Below are positions 35,004 to 43,881 of a DNA stretch of 64,000 nucleotides, in pieces (the first letter of the stretch is position 1; each line of letters begins with the position of its first letter). The DNA is taken from assembly GCA_025359985.1 (NCBI GenBank), contig JANYDB010000128.1:1-64000 (forward strand), given 5' to 3'. This DNA comes from Burkholderiales bacterium. GTDB lineage: Bacteria > Pseudomonadota > Gammaproteobacteria > Burkholderiales > Usitatibacteraceae. The translations under genes and the position numbers were made by a program. A model generated the notes under the pieces. It did no database searches, was not told the origin of the DNA, and saw only the letters and a program-made list of their open reading frames with translations.

Positions 35004-36191
35004 TTAAAATTTAATCGATTTTGCATAGCCAGTGAGTTCCAGATAACCACGCCCCAAGCGCTGCTGGTTGCGCACAATATCGACTGCACCTTCCCAATAA
35101 ATAACCCCGGTTGAGCGTGAGCTATCAAGCTCCTGATCATTAAACCAGGGTCGTATTTCAAACACCTCATCACCGACCTTAAGGGTTGTACCCACTGGCC
35201 AGAGTGCCCCGGTGCGCGGCGATTTCCATGTGGTGTTTGCCTGGAATGCAACGGCTTCGCGGCCGAGTTTCAAAATCGTGCCATCGGCCAATACCCGCGT
35301 ACCGCCGGCCCACAAAATAGCGCCTTTAAGATCGCGCATCTGAAATGCCATCAGTGCGCCGCCATCATCAAAATTTGCACCTAACCAATCCCAGCCGACG
35401 GCATCACTGGCTAAGTATTCACTTGACCACTCATGATCAAACCATGCAGTGCCGGTGACGGCTTCGGCTTTGCCGTTAATCCTGATATGGCCTGATACTT
35501 TTAATTGCGGCAAGCTCACATAATAGCTCGCCTGACTTGATGCTGGTCCTTTGCGGCTAAAGCCTGCATCGCCTTGCAACAATGGCTGGCGGGTGATTGC
35601 CATGCGCAAATCCAGATTGAAATCGCGAGCCGGAATATGGGCAATGATATTGTCGCCTTCCATTTTCATCGTCCAGTGATCCAGCTTGATATTCATCTCA
35701 TCGGTTTTAGCGGCATAGCCAAAACCGGCGCGGCCTGCACGTTCATCATGGCGCAATTTACCCCATGCTGGATCGGCGATTGCGGCATGGGCAAACAGGA
35801 TTTGTGAAGGTGCAAATTGGCTCTTGCTGTCTTCGCCAATGCCGCTACGAGAGCGAAAAAAAGTCACCTGAAAACCAAATGGTTTACCGCTGGCTGTTTG
35901 CACCTGCCCGGTGACGTACCACCACTCGGTGCGAAAAGCCGGGTGTGCGCCGTGATCGCGAGGAAAGGCTAAATTCGGGTTCGGCGTCACGGCTGCAAAT
36001 GCGGTAGCCGTGGGAGCAGTCGCCATCGCAGTGGTCACATTGGTCGCTGTAGTTGAAGTAGTTGCAGTAATAGCAGTAGCTTTCGTAGACGCAGTAAAAA
36101 CGGCGGGCTCCGCATTCACCCAAAAAGGCGTGCAAAAAATTATGGAAAATAGCAAATGAGTAAGCATTTTTTTATGCATTTTTTTAAGCAT
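35004..36191 (-). CDS. attH: AttH-like lipocalin / CrtC-type protein, exported
   Basis: This protein has a signal peptide (MLKKMHKKMLTHLLFSIIF then cleavage after VNA). A mature part with two lipocalin-like halves follows: DHGAHPAFRTEWWYVTGQ near residue 80, TGTAWFDHEWSS near 245 and TGVIYWEGAVDI near 360. This is the AttH/carotenoid 1,2-hydratase family, whose general role is unclear. Residues about 30-66 are a low-complexity Ala/Thr repeat that the family does not need and that looks like recent repeat expansion. It overlaps the permease gene by 8 bp and is the presumed periplasmic component of the transporter. Confidence 0.85.
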   Translation of the reverse strand: MLKKMHKKMLTHLLFSIIFCTPFWVNAEPAVFTASTKATAITATTSTTATNVTTAMATAPTATAFAAVTPNPNLAFPRDHGAHPAFRTEWWYVTGQVQTASGKPFGFQVTFFRSRSGIGEDSKSQFAPSQILFAHAAIADPAWGKLRHDERAGRAGFGYAAKTDEMNIKLDHWTMKMEGDNIIAHIPARDFNLDLRMAITRQPLLQGDAGFSRKGPASSQASYYVSLPQLKVSGHIRINGKAEAVTGTAWFDHEWSSEYLASDAVGWDWLGANFDDGGALMAFQMRDLKGAILWAGGTRVLADGTILKLGREAVAFQANTTWKSPRTGALWPVGTTLKVGDEVFEIRPWFNDQELDSSRSTGVIYWEGAVDIVRNQQRLGRGYLELTGYAKSIKF

Positions 36192-38745
36192 CTTCTTTTA
36201 CCGCCATCACGGCCAATCTTGAGAGCGCGAAGCGGCCGCTGATGATGGCGGACAACGCGGTCAAGGCAATTAGCACCATCGATAAAATAACTAATACCAA
36301 CCAGGGAATATGCAGCTCCATACTCCAATGAAATGATTGTCGATTCACTATAAAAATTAACACCAGCGCAATTGCGAACCCGAGTGCAAGCCCAATCGCC
36401 GCGCCGATACTGCCGAGTAAAGCACCTTCTACACTCAATAATTTTTTGATTTCGGCCCGCGTCATGCCCAGATGCCGCAACATGCCAAACTCGCGCCGTC
36501 GTGACCATGCCTGCGCTGAAAAAGTGGCGCTAATACCCGCCAGGCCGACGAAGATGGCCGCGATTTCAAGCGCATAGGTGACGGCAAAACTTCGATCAAA
36601 TGCGCTGAGAGATAGTTTGCGGATTTCACTGGCATCAATAATTTCAAGGCGTTCCCCTCCACGCAATAAACGGATGGCGCTGATCACGCCAAGTTTATCT
36701 GCATCGGTCCTAAGTTTGAGCGCGGCGTCGTTAATACGGGTATCGCCCGTTATGGCGATATAAGCGTCACGATCAATTGTCATCGCACCGTTACTGCGGG
36801 CATAATCCCGCCATACACCGCCCACGATTAACGTTCGCGCGACGCCATCAATGGGCACCGTAATGATCTGGCCCGCCTTAAATCCGTAGAGGTCAACCAT
36901 TGCTTCTGTGATCCAGACGCTAGCAAGACCCGAGCGAACGATGGCCTCAGTGTTGACGCGGTTTAATAGGGTCAGTGAAGCCAACACATCTTCGCGCAGC
37001 GGTCGTGCGATCAGCGTAACCGGCGGCATATCGTATTTGAGCAGGATGCTGCGATAGCGTAAAAAATCAACTTTTTCTACGCCTGAAAGTGCCTGAAGAG
37101 CCACGCCAGTGCTAGGGTTTAGGGTATTTGCTTCGCCTGCATTAAGGCTGCCTGCCATGCGTACATAGACATCTGCTGTCAGCGCACCGGTAAGCCAATC
37201 CTCCAGCGATGCACGGAACGACACCACCATAATTAGCATCGCAATCATCAAGCTAAAGCTCGCCACAATACCGGTAATCGCGGCGGCGGCAGGGCCAGGA
37301 GATTTTTCAATATGACGGACGGCAAGCTGGCGAATCACAGAGGTTGAAAGGGGCAACATTGACAACACGCGCGCGCAAATCGTTGGTGCCAGCGCAATCA
37401 CGCCAAACAGCATGCTCGCAATCGACGCATAAGCTGCCCAGGGGATTCCACCCATCGCGGGCACGGCCAGCAACACGGCACCCAGCAGTAATAGTCCAAG
37501 CCCAATCCAGAGTGGAGGCACCTGCGCTGCGCCATCTCCGGCATCATCAGTGGCTTTTAGCGCGCGTGCAGGTGCTTCAAAAGCGGCTTGTTGTGCGGGC
37601 AACCATGCGCCCACCCCCCCGGCGGCGATGCCGAGCAATATAAAAAACACGACAACACCCATATGCCAGTCAGCCTCGGGTGTGACCCCGGCAAAAAAAC
37701 CACTGCCTAAATCAGCACCGAATTTTTTTAGCGCAATGGTTGCAATCGCTAGGCCCAGCACGCATCCCAGCGCACCGCCCATTGCGCCCAGGATCGCACC
37801 CTCGGCCAGCAATACACGCATCAATTCGGATCGCGTTACCCCAAGAGTACGATACAGCGCGAACTGCGCGCGTCGCCGCACCACGGAAAGAGATTGTGTG
37901 GAAAATACCAAAAACCCGCCGGTGAAAAGTGCAACCATGGACAACACGGTCAAGTTGATTCGGTAGGCCCGGGAAACGGCTGCACTCTGCTCATCGGCTT
38001 GCTGCGGCGTAATGAGTGTAAGCCCGGGTGGCAAACGTGGCAGCAGGTCGGCGCGAAATTGTTCGATATTCACACCCGGCTGCAAGCGCAAATCAATGCG
38101 TGATAAATAGCCGACTTGATTGAATAATGCTTGCGCACCGGCGATGTCCATCACCGCCAAAGGTTCTTTAAATTGGGGTAGCTCGATCTTGCCGGCAATG
38201 CTCAGGGTTTTCCGCTCTAGGCTAACCGGGACTACCAAACTTGCCGGTGGAATTGGGGAGTCTGGCAAACCTTGTGTATTAGTGGGCAACAATGCGCGCG
38301 CAGCGCGATTTAAAAAAAGCTGATTGGGCTCCAGCACGGCATAGCGATTAGCCGATGCATTTTGATCAAACATCTCGCCAACAAATCCCGGCTGCAGACG
38401 TGCCGCCTGAAAAATATCGATGCCGATAAATTTGATTGCTTGCCGGAAGCTTTCAGGTGTGGCGCTCATTTCCAGAACCGGGCTGGCCACCGCAATGCGC
38501 TCGTCATTGAGAAATGTTTCGAGGATGCGTTCATCAAAACCGCCGATGCTGGCCCGCCCGCCGCGCAAGGCGAGGTCAGCGTCGCCACTCAAAGTGCGTG
38601 AGGCCTGCTGCATTTCGCTGATGGCGGATTGATTGATCACATGCACGGCGAGTCCGAGTGCGACTCCCAGCGCAATACCGGCCACACTCAACGCGGTGCG
38701 TCCCAGATTAGCGCGAATAGATGCGATAAAAAGGCGAGTCAGCAT
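36184..38745 (-). CDS. ABC transporter permease, FtsX-like, AttF-AttG fusion type
   Basis: The 853-residue protein has two complete FtsX/MacB-like units. There is an N-terminal TM (about 12-32), a periplasmic domain, a first three-TM block (about 265-395), further TM segments near 412-465, a second TM and periplasmic domain (about 490-715), and a final FtsX block (about 725-840). Both blocks contain an FtsX-type turn: FALYRTLGVTRSEL and FGMLRHLGMTRAEI. In the AttEFGH nomenclature, permeases F and G may be separate; here one chain covers both. It lies between the ATPase and the lipocalin gene, giving a plausible three-protein system for moving a hydrophobic compound across the periplasm. Confidence 0.88.
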   Translation of the reverse strand: MLTRLFIASIRANLGRTALSVAGIALGVALGLAVHVINQSAISEMQQASRTLSGDADLALRGGRASIGGFDERILETFLNDERIAVASPVLEMSATPESFRQAIKFIGIDIFQAARLQPGFVGEMFDQNASANRYAVLEPNQLFLNRAARALLPTNTQGLPDSPIPPASLVVPVSLERKTLSIAGKIELPQFKEPLAVMDIAGAQALFNQVGYLSRIDLRLQPGVNIEQFRADLLPRLPPGLTLITPQQADEQSAAVSRAYRINLTVLSMVALFTGGFLVFSTQSLSVVRRRAQFALYRTLGVTRSELMRVLLAEGAILGAMGGALGCVLGLAIATIALKKFGADLGSGFFAGVTPEADWHMGVVVFFILLGIAAGGVGAWLPAQQAAFEAPARALKATDDAGDGAAQVPPLWIGLGLLLLGAVLLAVPAMGGIPWAAYASIASMLFGVIALAPTICARVLSMLPLSTSVIRQLAVRHIEKSPGPAAAAITGIVASFSLMIAMLIMVVSFRASLEDWLTGALTADVYVRMAGSLNAGEANTLNPSTGVALQALSGVEKVDFLRYRSILLKYDMPPVTLIARPLREDVLASLTLLNRVNTEAIVRSGLASVWITEAMVDLYGFKAGQIITVPIDGVARTLIVGGVWRDYARSNGAMTIDRDAYIAITGDTRINDAALKLRTDADKLGVISAIRLLRGGERLEIIDASEIRKLSLSAFDRSFAVTYALEIAAIFVGLAGISATFSAQAWSRRREFGMLRHLGMTRAEIKKLLSVEGALLGSIGAAIGLALGFAIALVLIFIVNRQSFHWSMELHIPWLVLVILSMVLIALTALSAIISGRFALSRLAVMAVKEDA

Positions 38746-38759
38746 GCCAGCACTTTGAG

Positions 38760-39449
38760 CTATCCGTAATGACGTGGCAACAGGCCGCGTTTGCTTAATT
38801 CCACCGCGCGATCTGCTGAACGTGCGGCGATTTCGCTATGCGTTACTAAAATCGCGGTGGTGCCATTACGTTGAATCTCGATGCGTAACAATGCCATGAT
38901 TTGTGCGGCGGTGTCGGGATCAAGATTGCCGGTAGGCTCGTCAGCAAGCAACAGCTGCGGACGATGGGCCAGTGCGCGGGCGATCGCGACGCGCTGCATT
39001 TCGCCGCCGGATAGCTCGCGCGGCAGGGCCGCGGTTTTTTCATCCAGCCCGACAGATGCCAGCATTTCCTGCACACGGGTTTTGATTTCCGCTGCGGCCC
39101 AGTTATTGAGCCGCAACGGCAGCGCAATATTTTCGAACACATTCAAATAAGGCAGCAAATGAAACGCCTGGAAAACAAAGCCAATTTTTTGGCGGCGAAA
39201 TAAGGTGACGCGATCATCGTCATGCGGCTGGTTAGCCGCGTTCAGTAATTGGCCTGCAAGCCTGATCTCACCGTTGGTGGCAGGTTCCAGGCCAGCGATG
39301 ATGTTCAGCAGAGTAGATTTTCCGGCGCCTGATTCGCCCATCAACGCAATGTATTCGCCAGTATTGAGCGTGAAATCCAGGTTTTCAAAAATCGGGGCAG
39401 AAGATAAATCAGGGCCGAAGCGTTTGGTGAGTTTATGTATGAGCAGCAT
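38760..39449 (-). CDS. ABC transporter ATP-binding protein, AttE/LolD type
   Basis: This 229-residue ATPase has Walker A GESGAGKST, a Q-loop FVFQAFHLLPYLNVFEN, the signature LSGGEMQRVAIARAL, Walker B LLLADEPTGNLD and an H-loop VTHS. It resembles LolD/MacB/YbbA and partners the fused permease 14 bp downstream. The run attE-attFG-attH-tag-yhiN is closely spaced on the minus strand and may be one transcript. Confidence 0.93.
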   Translation of the reverse strand: MLLIHKLTKRFGPDLSSAPIFENLDFTLNTGEYIALMGESGAGKSTLLNIIAGLEPATNGEIRLAGQLLNAANQPHDDDRVTLFRRQKIGFVFQAFHLLPYLNVFENIALPLRLNNWAAAEIKTRVQEMLASVGLDEKTAALPRELSGGEMQRVAIARALAHRPQLLLADEPTGNLDPDTAAQIMALLRIEIQRNGTTAILVTHSEIAARSADRAVELSKRGLLPRHYG

Positions 39450-39520
39450 GCCGTAATGTAGCTGCTCTGTGCCAATGAGGCAACGATATTTACGATGGTA
39501 TAAAAGCGGGTGCAGCAGGA

Positions 39521-39958
39521 TCAGCCGTTGATGTAGCTTTCCAGTTGCGCTATCGTAAATTCATGATCGGCGATCAGATCATTCATGAGGTCGCGAATCG
39601 AAATCATGCCGAGAACCATGCTGCCGTCCATAACCGGCAGGTGGCGAATTTTTTTCTCACTCATCAGTGCCATGCAGTCGCGAGTACGGGTGTAGGGCGA
39701 TACCACCAAAACATTGCGCGTCATGATGTCGGCAACTCTGGTTTCTTTTGAATTTTTATTCTGGAGCGCAATTTTTCGAGTGTAATCACGCTCGGATAGT
39801 ATGCCAACGAGTTGGCCGCGCTCCATCACCATGAGCGCACCGACTTCATAATCGGCCAGCAATTTCAGCGCATCAAAAACCGTATCGTCAGGCTTGACGT
39901 GGTAAAGCGTGGAATTTGCGGCGTGGCGTTTGGAGAGCAGTTCCGAGACGGGTTTCAT
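39521..39958 (-). CDS. CBS-domain protein
   Basis: The 145 residues consist of a CBS pair (about 10-65 and 75-130) with motifs GALMVMERGQLVGILSERDY and IRHLPVMDGSMVLGMISIRDL. There is no attached enzyme domain. CBS pairs sense adenine nucleotides or SAM. A perfect AGGAGG Shine-Dalgarno precedes ATG 39958. Its partner protein is unknown. A 15-bp tandem duplication sits about 40 bp upstream. Confidence 0.92.
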   Translation of the reverse strand: MKPVSELLSKRHAANSTLYHVKPDDTVFDALKLLADYEVGALMVMERGQLVGILSERDYTRKIALQNKNSKETRVADIMTRNVLVVSPYTRTRDCMALMSEKKIRHLPVMDGSMVLGMISIRDLMNDLIADHEFTIAQLESYING

Positions 39959-39997
39959 ATTGCCTCCTGTGGGACTTTATGAGCTGACGGGATTTAA

Positions 39998-40027
39998 AGC
40001 ATATCGAAAAATAGCATATCGAAAAAA
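39998..40027. repeat. 15-bp tandem duplication upstream of the CBS gene
   Basis: AGCATATCGAAAAAT (39998-40012) is followed by AGCATATCGAAAAAA (40013-40027), in the 125-bp gap between the CBS gene and ETF-QO. Confidence 0.85.
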
Positions 40028-40083
40028 CGTATTGATAACGAGGTTTAAATCGTTATACGGCGCGCTGCCAAGGCCGGCCAGGG

Positions 40084-41730
40084 CTACATATTGGGATAAT
40101 TCGGGCCACCGCCTCCTTCGGGAACGACCCAGACAATATTCTGCGTGGGGTCTTTGATATCGCAGGTTTTGCAATGTACGCAGTTTTGCGCGTTGATTTG
40201 CAGTTTTTGCCCGCCTGCCTGATTGTCAACATACTCATATACGCCTGCCGGGCAGTAACGCGCTTCAGGGCCGTCATAAAGCGCCAGATTTATCTTCACC
40301 GGCACCTCCGCATTCTTTAACGTAAGGTGCGCAGGCTGATCCTCTTCATGATTGGTATTTGAAATAAACACAGACGACAGCCGATCAAAAGTTAACACGC
40401 CGTCTGGTTTGGGATAGGTGATGGGCGTCGAATCAGCCGCTTTCAAGAGAGTCTCGTGATCAGCGTGTTGATGGTGCATGGTCCATGGCGCTTTGCCGCG
40501 AAACAAGATTTGATCAACGCCTACCATCAAGCTACCCGTGTAGAGCCCCTTTGCCATCGCGGGCTTGAAGTTGCGTGCGCGATGCAGCTCGTCATGCAGC
40601 CAGCTATGCTTAAAAGCTTCCGGGTAATCAGTCAGCTCATCGCTGGTGCGCCCGGCAGTAACAGCCGCAAATGCAGCCTCAGCAGCCAACATCCCGGTCT
40701 TGATCGCGGCGTGACTGCCTTTGATGCGCGGCGCATTCAGAAACCCCGCGTCATCACCGATCAAGACGCCACCCGGAACGATGAGCTTGGGCAGCGATTG
40801 CAGGCCGCCTGCGGTGAGGGCGCGTGCGCCATAGGCAATGCGTTTGCCGCCGTCAAAAAATCCACGGATCGCGGTGTGAGTTTTGTAGCGCTGAAATTCT
40901 TCAAATGGTGACAGGAACGGATTGGTATAAGCAAGCCCCACCACAAAGCCCACCGCCACCAGATTGTTCTCAAGATGATACATAAACGAGCCGCCGTAAG
41001 TTGCGCTATCCAGCGGCCAACCCGCGCTGTGCATGACCAGGCCGGGCACATGTTTGGCGGTTTTAACTTCCCACAATTCCTTCAGGCCCAAGCCATAGGT
41101 CTGCGGATCGTGGCCATCGTTGAGCGCAAATTTTGCCTGAAGTGTTTTGCCTAAATTGCCACGACAGCCTTCAGCAAAAAAAGTGTATTTGGCGTGAAGC
41201 TCCATACCTCGCGCATAGCGGCTGGTATGCTCGCCCAGCTTGCCAATGCCCATATCGCCGGTAGCAATGCCTTTGACCGCGTTATTGTCATGAAATAAAA
41301 CCTCTGATGCCGCAAAGCCGGGATAAATTTCCACACCTAAAGTCTCAGCCTGCACACCCAGCCAGCGACATACATTTGCCAGGCTGATCACATAGTTGCC
41401 ATGATTTTTAAAACAGGCGGGCAGCATCCAGCTAGGAACCTGCATGCTGCCGGTTTCAGAAAGGAACATAAACCGATCTTCTGTCACCTGCTGATTAAGC
41501 GGCGCACCCATAGCTTGCCAATCCGGAAACAGCTCCGTTATCGCGCGTGGATCCATCACCGCGCCCGAAAGAATATGGGCGCCGACCTCAGAGCCTTTTT
41601 CGACAATGCACACGGAAATTTCGCTGCCGGCGGCGGCGGCTTGCTGCTTGAGTCGTATCGCAGCACTCAAGCCCGCCGGGCCAGCACCTACAATGACGAC
41701 ATCGTATTCCATTGATTCGCGTTCGGACAT
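40084..41730 (-). CDS. etfD: Electron-transfer flavoprotein:ubiquinone oxidoreductase
   Basis: ETF-QO passes electrons from acyl-CoA and other dehydrogenases, via ETF, to the ubiquinone pool. The 548-residue membrane-associated protein has an N-terminal FAD fold (YDVVIVGAGPAGLSAAIRL), GAHILSGAVMDPRA, and a C-terminal 4Fe-4S site with cysteines in RYCPAGVYEY and NAQNCVHCKTCDIKDP. It ends in the usual GGGGPNY motif. It implies fatty-acid or branched-chain amino-acid oxidation in the host. It is divergent from a thioesterase gene with a repeat-bearing gap between them. Confidence 0.97.
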   Translation of the reverse strand: MSERESMEYDVVIVGAGPAGLSAAIRLKQQAAAAGSEISVCIVEKGSEVGAHILSGAVMDPRAITELFPDWQAMGAPLNQQVTEDRFMFLSETGSMQVPSWMLPACFKNHGNYVISLANVCRWLGVQAETLGVEIYPGFAASEVLFHDNNAVKGIATGDMGIGKLGEHTSRYARGMELHAKYTFFAEGCRGNLGKTLQAKFALNDGHDPQTYGLGLKELWEVKTAKHVPGLVMHSAGWPLDSATYGGSFMYHLENNLVAVGFVVGLAYTNPFLSPFEEFQRYKTHTAIRGFFDGGKRIAYGARALTAGGLQSLPKLIVPGGVLIGDDAGFLNAPRIKGSHAAIKTGMLAAEAAFAAVTAGRTSDELTDYPEAFKHSWLHDELHRARNFKPAMAKGLYTGSLMVGVDQILFRGKAPWTMHHQHADHETLLKAADSTPITYPKPDGVLTFDRLSSVFISNTNHEEDQPAHLTLKNAEVPVKINLALYDGPEARYCPAGVYEYVDNQAGGQKLQINAQNCVHCKTCDIKDPTQNIVWVVPEGGGGPNYPNM

Positions 41731-41775
41731 GATGGCTTTGCGATTAAATAATCATTAAAATAAATTTACGAAAGA

Positions 41776-41824
41776 GCACTATCAAAGACGACCGTGCAGT
41801 TGCACTATCAGGTTTGTTAGTGCA
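41776..41824. promoter_or_regulatory. repeated half-sites in ETF-QO/thioesterase intergenic region
   Basis: GCACTATCA occurs at 41776-41784 and again at 41802-41810. TAGTGCA (41818-41824) is the inverted copy of TGCACTA (41801-41807), with a 10-bp spacer. This looks like an operator with two or three half-sites shared by the divergent genes. The regulator is unknown. Confidence 0.4.
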
Positions 41825-41861
41825 CTTGCTATTATAGCGACAACCTGCCGCACTGTAGCCA

Positions 41862-42302
41862 ATGAAAAGGCAATTTTCAGATATGTCCGTACCGATTATG
41901 GCATCACCCGGCAAGCTGCTTTTTACTCAACAATTTCCGATCCGGTGGGGAGAAATGGATGTGTTGGGCCACGTCAACAATGCGCAGTACCTCCGCTATT
42001 TTGAGGAAAGCCGCGTTGTATGGTTTGAGGGTATCGGCAGACCATTGCGTTCCAGCGGGCAGGGCATGATCTTGTTGAAAGCCACCGTGACTTATAAAAA
42101 ACCGGTGGGCTATCCTGCCAACGCCGTAGTTGAACTACGTGCAGGGTGCATCGGCAACACCAGCTTTAATCTCGTCAATACGTTGACCATCGAAGGTGAC
42201 TCATCGCCTGCCTGCATCGGTGAATTTGTAATCGTCTCGTTTGATTATGTAAATAACAAGCCGTTGCGCGTGCCAGATGAAATGCGTCAATTACTAGGTT
42301 GA
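41862..42302 (+). CDS. Acyl-CoA thioesterase, hot-dog fold
   Basis: This 146-residue protein of the 4-hydroxybenzoyl-CoA thioesterase/YbgC-like type has the catalytic-region motif FPIRWGEMDVLGHVNNAQYL and then YFEESR, with the conserved Asp in EMDVLGHVNN. A second start at 41883 (MSVPIMASPGK) is as likely as 41862. It is divergent from ETF-QO, consistent with a role in acyl-CoA metabolism. The physiological substrate is not known. Confidence 0.88.
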   Translation: MKRQFSDMSVPIMASPGKLLFTQQFPIRWGEMDVLGHVNNAQYLRYFEESRVVWFEGIGRPLRSSGQGMILLKATVTYKKPVGYPANAVVELRAGCIGNTSFNLVNTLTIEGDSSPACIGEFVIVSFDYVNNKPLRVPDEMRQLLG

Positions 42303-42326
42303 ACTCCTAAATCGTGAATTACTAAC

Positions 42327-42731
42327 ATGAATACAAATTTCCTCACCTCGACCATCGGGTTTACAGCGGTTGGTGCAGGCGCTGCCGTGGGCGCATGGCT
42401 GCGCTGGGGCTTATCGCTATGGCTAAATGCCCGCAATGTGAGCGTCCCACTTGGCACGCTTGCAGCCAATTTAATCGGCGGTTTTTTAGTGGGTTTAGCG
42501 GTTGCTTATTTCAGTAAACATCCCGAGCTTTCGCCGACCTGGCAATTATTCATGATCACTGGTTTTTTAGGTGGCCTCACCACCTTTTCAACCTATTCGG
42601 CAGAGGTCGTCACGCTGTTTGAACGCGGTGATTTTTTATCAGCGCTCATGGTGGCATGTGCTCATTTGATTGGGTCGTTTGCGCTGACTGCGCTGGGTTT
42701 TTGGACTTACCGTACACTGGCGGCAGGATAA
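42327..42731 (+). CDS. crcB: Fluoride channel CrcB/Fluc
   Basis: CrcB (Fluc) exports fluoride as a dual-topology dimer. The 134 residues form four TM helices with [12 protein letters not shown], the core [14 protein letters not shown] (pore Asn) and [16 protein letters not shown] (Phe-box and the central Na-site region). It has normal length. No fluoride riboswitch is visible in the 24 bp before it. It lies just downstream of the thioesterase and may be cotranscribed. Confidence 0.96.
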   Translation: MNTNFLTSTIGFTAVGAGAAVGAWLRWGLSLWLNARNVSVPLGTLAANLIGGFLVGLAVAYFSKHPELSPTWQLFMITGFLGGLTTFSTYSAEVVTLFERGDFLSALMVACAHLIGSFALTALGFWTYRTLAAG

Positions 42732-42774
42732 AATTAAAGTGATTAGTATTGGCAATAAATACGAAGCATGACTA

Positions 42775-42816
42775 TAGCGATAGCGATAGCGATAGCGATA
42801 ACGGTAACGGTAAGGA
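42775..42816. repeat. hexamer tandem repeat
   Basis: Four TAGCGA units (42775-42798) run into two TAACGG units and a TAAGGA (42799-42816), seven hexamers in all. Confidence 0.85.
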
Positions 42817-42897
42817 TTAAGAAATATTTTAAGAAATGGATAATCTCTGCCGCGTCCCTAGCAGTGGTGATGGTCCCGCTCGTCGTCACTTCAAATA

Positions 42898-42940
42898 AAA
42901 AACGAAAGTCGCCTAGCCAAGACGACTTTCAGCCATTTTT
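42898..42940. terminator. bidirectional rho-independent terminator between crcB and the glutaredoxin gene
   Basis: GAAAGTCG (42904-42911) and CGACTTTC (42923-42930) form an 8-bp stem. On the minus strand a T-rich tract (complement of AAAAAAC at 42897-42903) follows directly, which is strong for the glutaredoxin gene. On the plus strand ATTTTT follows after four bases, weaker, for crcB. Confidence 0.75.
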
Positions 42941-43043
42941 GCTCCATGAAGCCGCAGAATGGCGTTCTATCATTCTTGATGCGGGCTTACAAATACAAGC
43001 AAAGTTCGTCATGTTTAACGCACCAATCGATCCCGCCTTAATC

Positions 43044-43595
43044 CTAACTATTGCGCACCCATTTCGTCAGCTTTCGCCGCAACTTGGGTTCATTAAAGCC
43101 GTGAATCGTTTCGTTGCCGATGATGATTAATGGCACGCCGCCGCCCTCGCTGAATTTTTTGAAGCCTTCCATGCCTTCAGCGGTATTTTCCACATCGTAT
43201 TCGGTCACTTGAATACGGTTGTCTTTGAAAAATTGGCGCGCGGCAGTGCAGTAGCCGCACCATGTGGCGCTGTAGAGAATGATATCTGGCTGCCCCGACG
43301 ATTGAACTGACTGTTCATCTGTGCTGACAGGTGGCCGCTTGAATAACGATTTCCCCTGCCAAGCCACCATGACCACGACAACCAACACCAGCGACCATTT
43401 CCATCCGCCGCCAGATACTTCAGGCGCTGCACGAAACCCGGCGCTCGGCCTGCGTTCATTCGCACTTTCCGTATATGAGCCATACGAGGTATCGCCTACT
43501 TTGCTATACGCGACCTGACAGGACGGGCATTGCCACAGTGGCGCGGTGTCAGATTCTTTTCGGGCGTAGCTGCATTTGGGGCAGATGGTTGGCAT
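43044..43595 (-). CDS. Glutaredoxin-like protein with N-terminal zinc ribbon and membrane anchor
   Basis: From ATG 43595 (183 residues) the protein begins with a two-CxxC zinc ribbon, TICPKCSYA and WQCPSCQVAYSK. A linker and one TM helix follow (WKWSLVLVVVVMVAW, about 68-84). A C-terminal glutaredoxin domain has the redox motif in YSATWCGYCTAARQFF and GVPLIIIGNETIHGF. The frame opens at 43625, but the extra ten residues are not family-like. The topology would put the thioredoxin fold on the opposite side of the membrane from the ribbon. Partner proteins are unknown. Confidence 0.85.
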   Translation of the reverse strand: MPTICPKCSYARKESDTAPLWQCPSCQVAYSKVGDTSYGSYTESANERRPSAGFRAAPEVSGGGWKWSLVLVVVVMVAWQGKSLFKRPPVSTDEQSVQSSGQPDIILYSATWCGYCTAARQFFKDNRIQVTEYDVENTAEGMEGFKKFSEGGGVPLIIIGNETIHGFNEPKLRRKLTKWVRNS

Positions 43596-43762
43596 GGTCT
43601 CAGGACTAGATAGGGTAACGGGCAATTAGATTATGGAAATACTAGTATGCGCAACCTTTATGAACACGCCGTTGTAGCAAACATTTGAGCGATTGTACGA
43701 GCGAATTAAAGGATTCAGCGATAATTATTTTCCGCTAATATACAAATCTCTTAAATATATTA

Positions 43763-43782
43763 AGTTGGTTACGTATCCAACT
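43763..43782. promoter_or_regulatory. 20-bp near-perfect palindrome upstream of the tricorn gene
   Basis: AGTTGG-TTACGTAT-CCAACT is symmetric except for a single mismatched pair. It lies 100-119 bp before the protease start, in a 256-bp intergenic region. It could be an operator; no regulator can be named. Confidence 0.4.
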
Positions 43783-43881
43783 AGGAAACGTTTTCTGCAC
43801 GTTTTGCAGCGAGGTCATAACAATGAATTTTTTATTTTCGTTAAATAATAAAAACATACGCACTTTGTTGAGGAAACCAAC

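Larger units (their letters stand above)
42732..43043. other. 312-bp convergent gap between crcB and the glutaredoxin gene
   Basis: The stretch contains a hexamer repeat array and a bidirectional terminator, listed separately. An open frame of 120 codons crosses it (42768-43130), but its start is the repeat itself and its end overlaps the opposite gene, so I do not call it. Confidence 0.6.

Noticed and set aside
42768-43130. 120-codon open frame on the plus strand after crcB
   Set aside because: Its start is a hexamer repeat (Ile-Ala repeat), it crosses a bidirectional terminator and its end overlaps the glutaredoxin gene on the other strand. No family resemblance.
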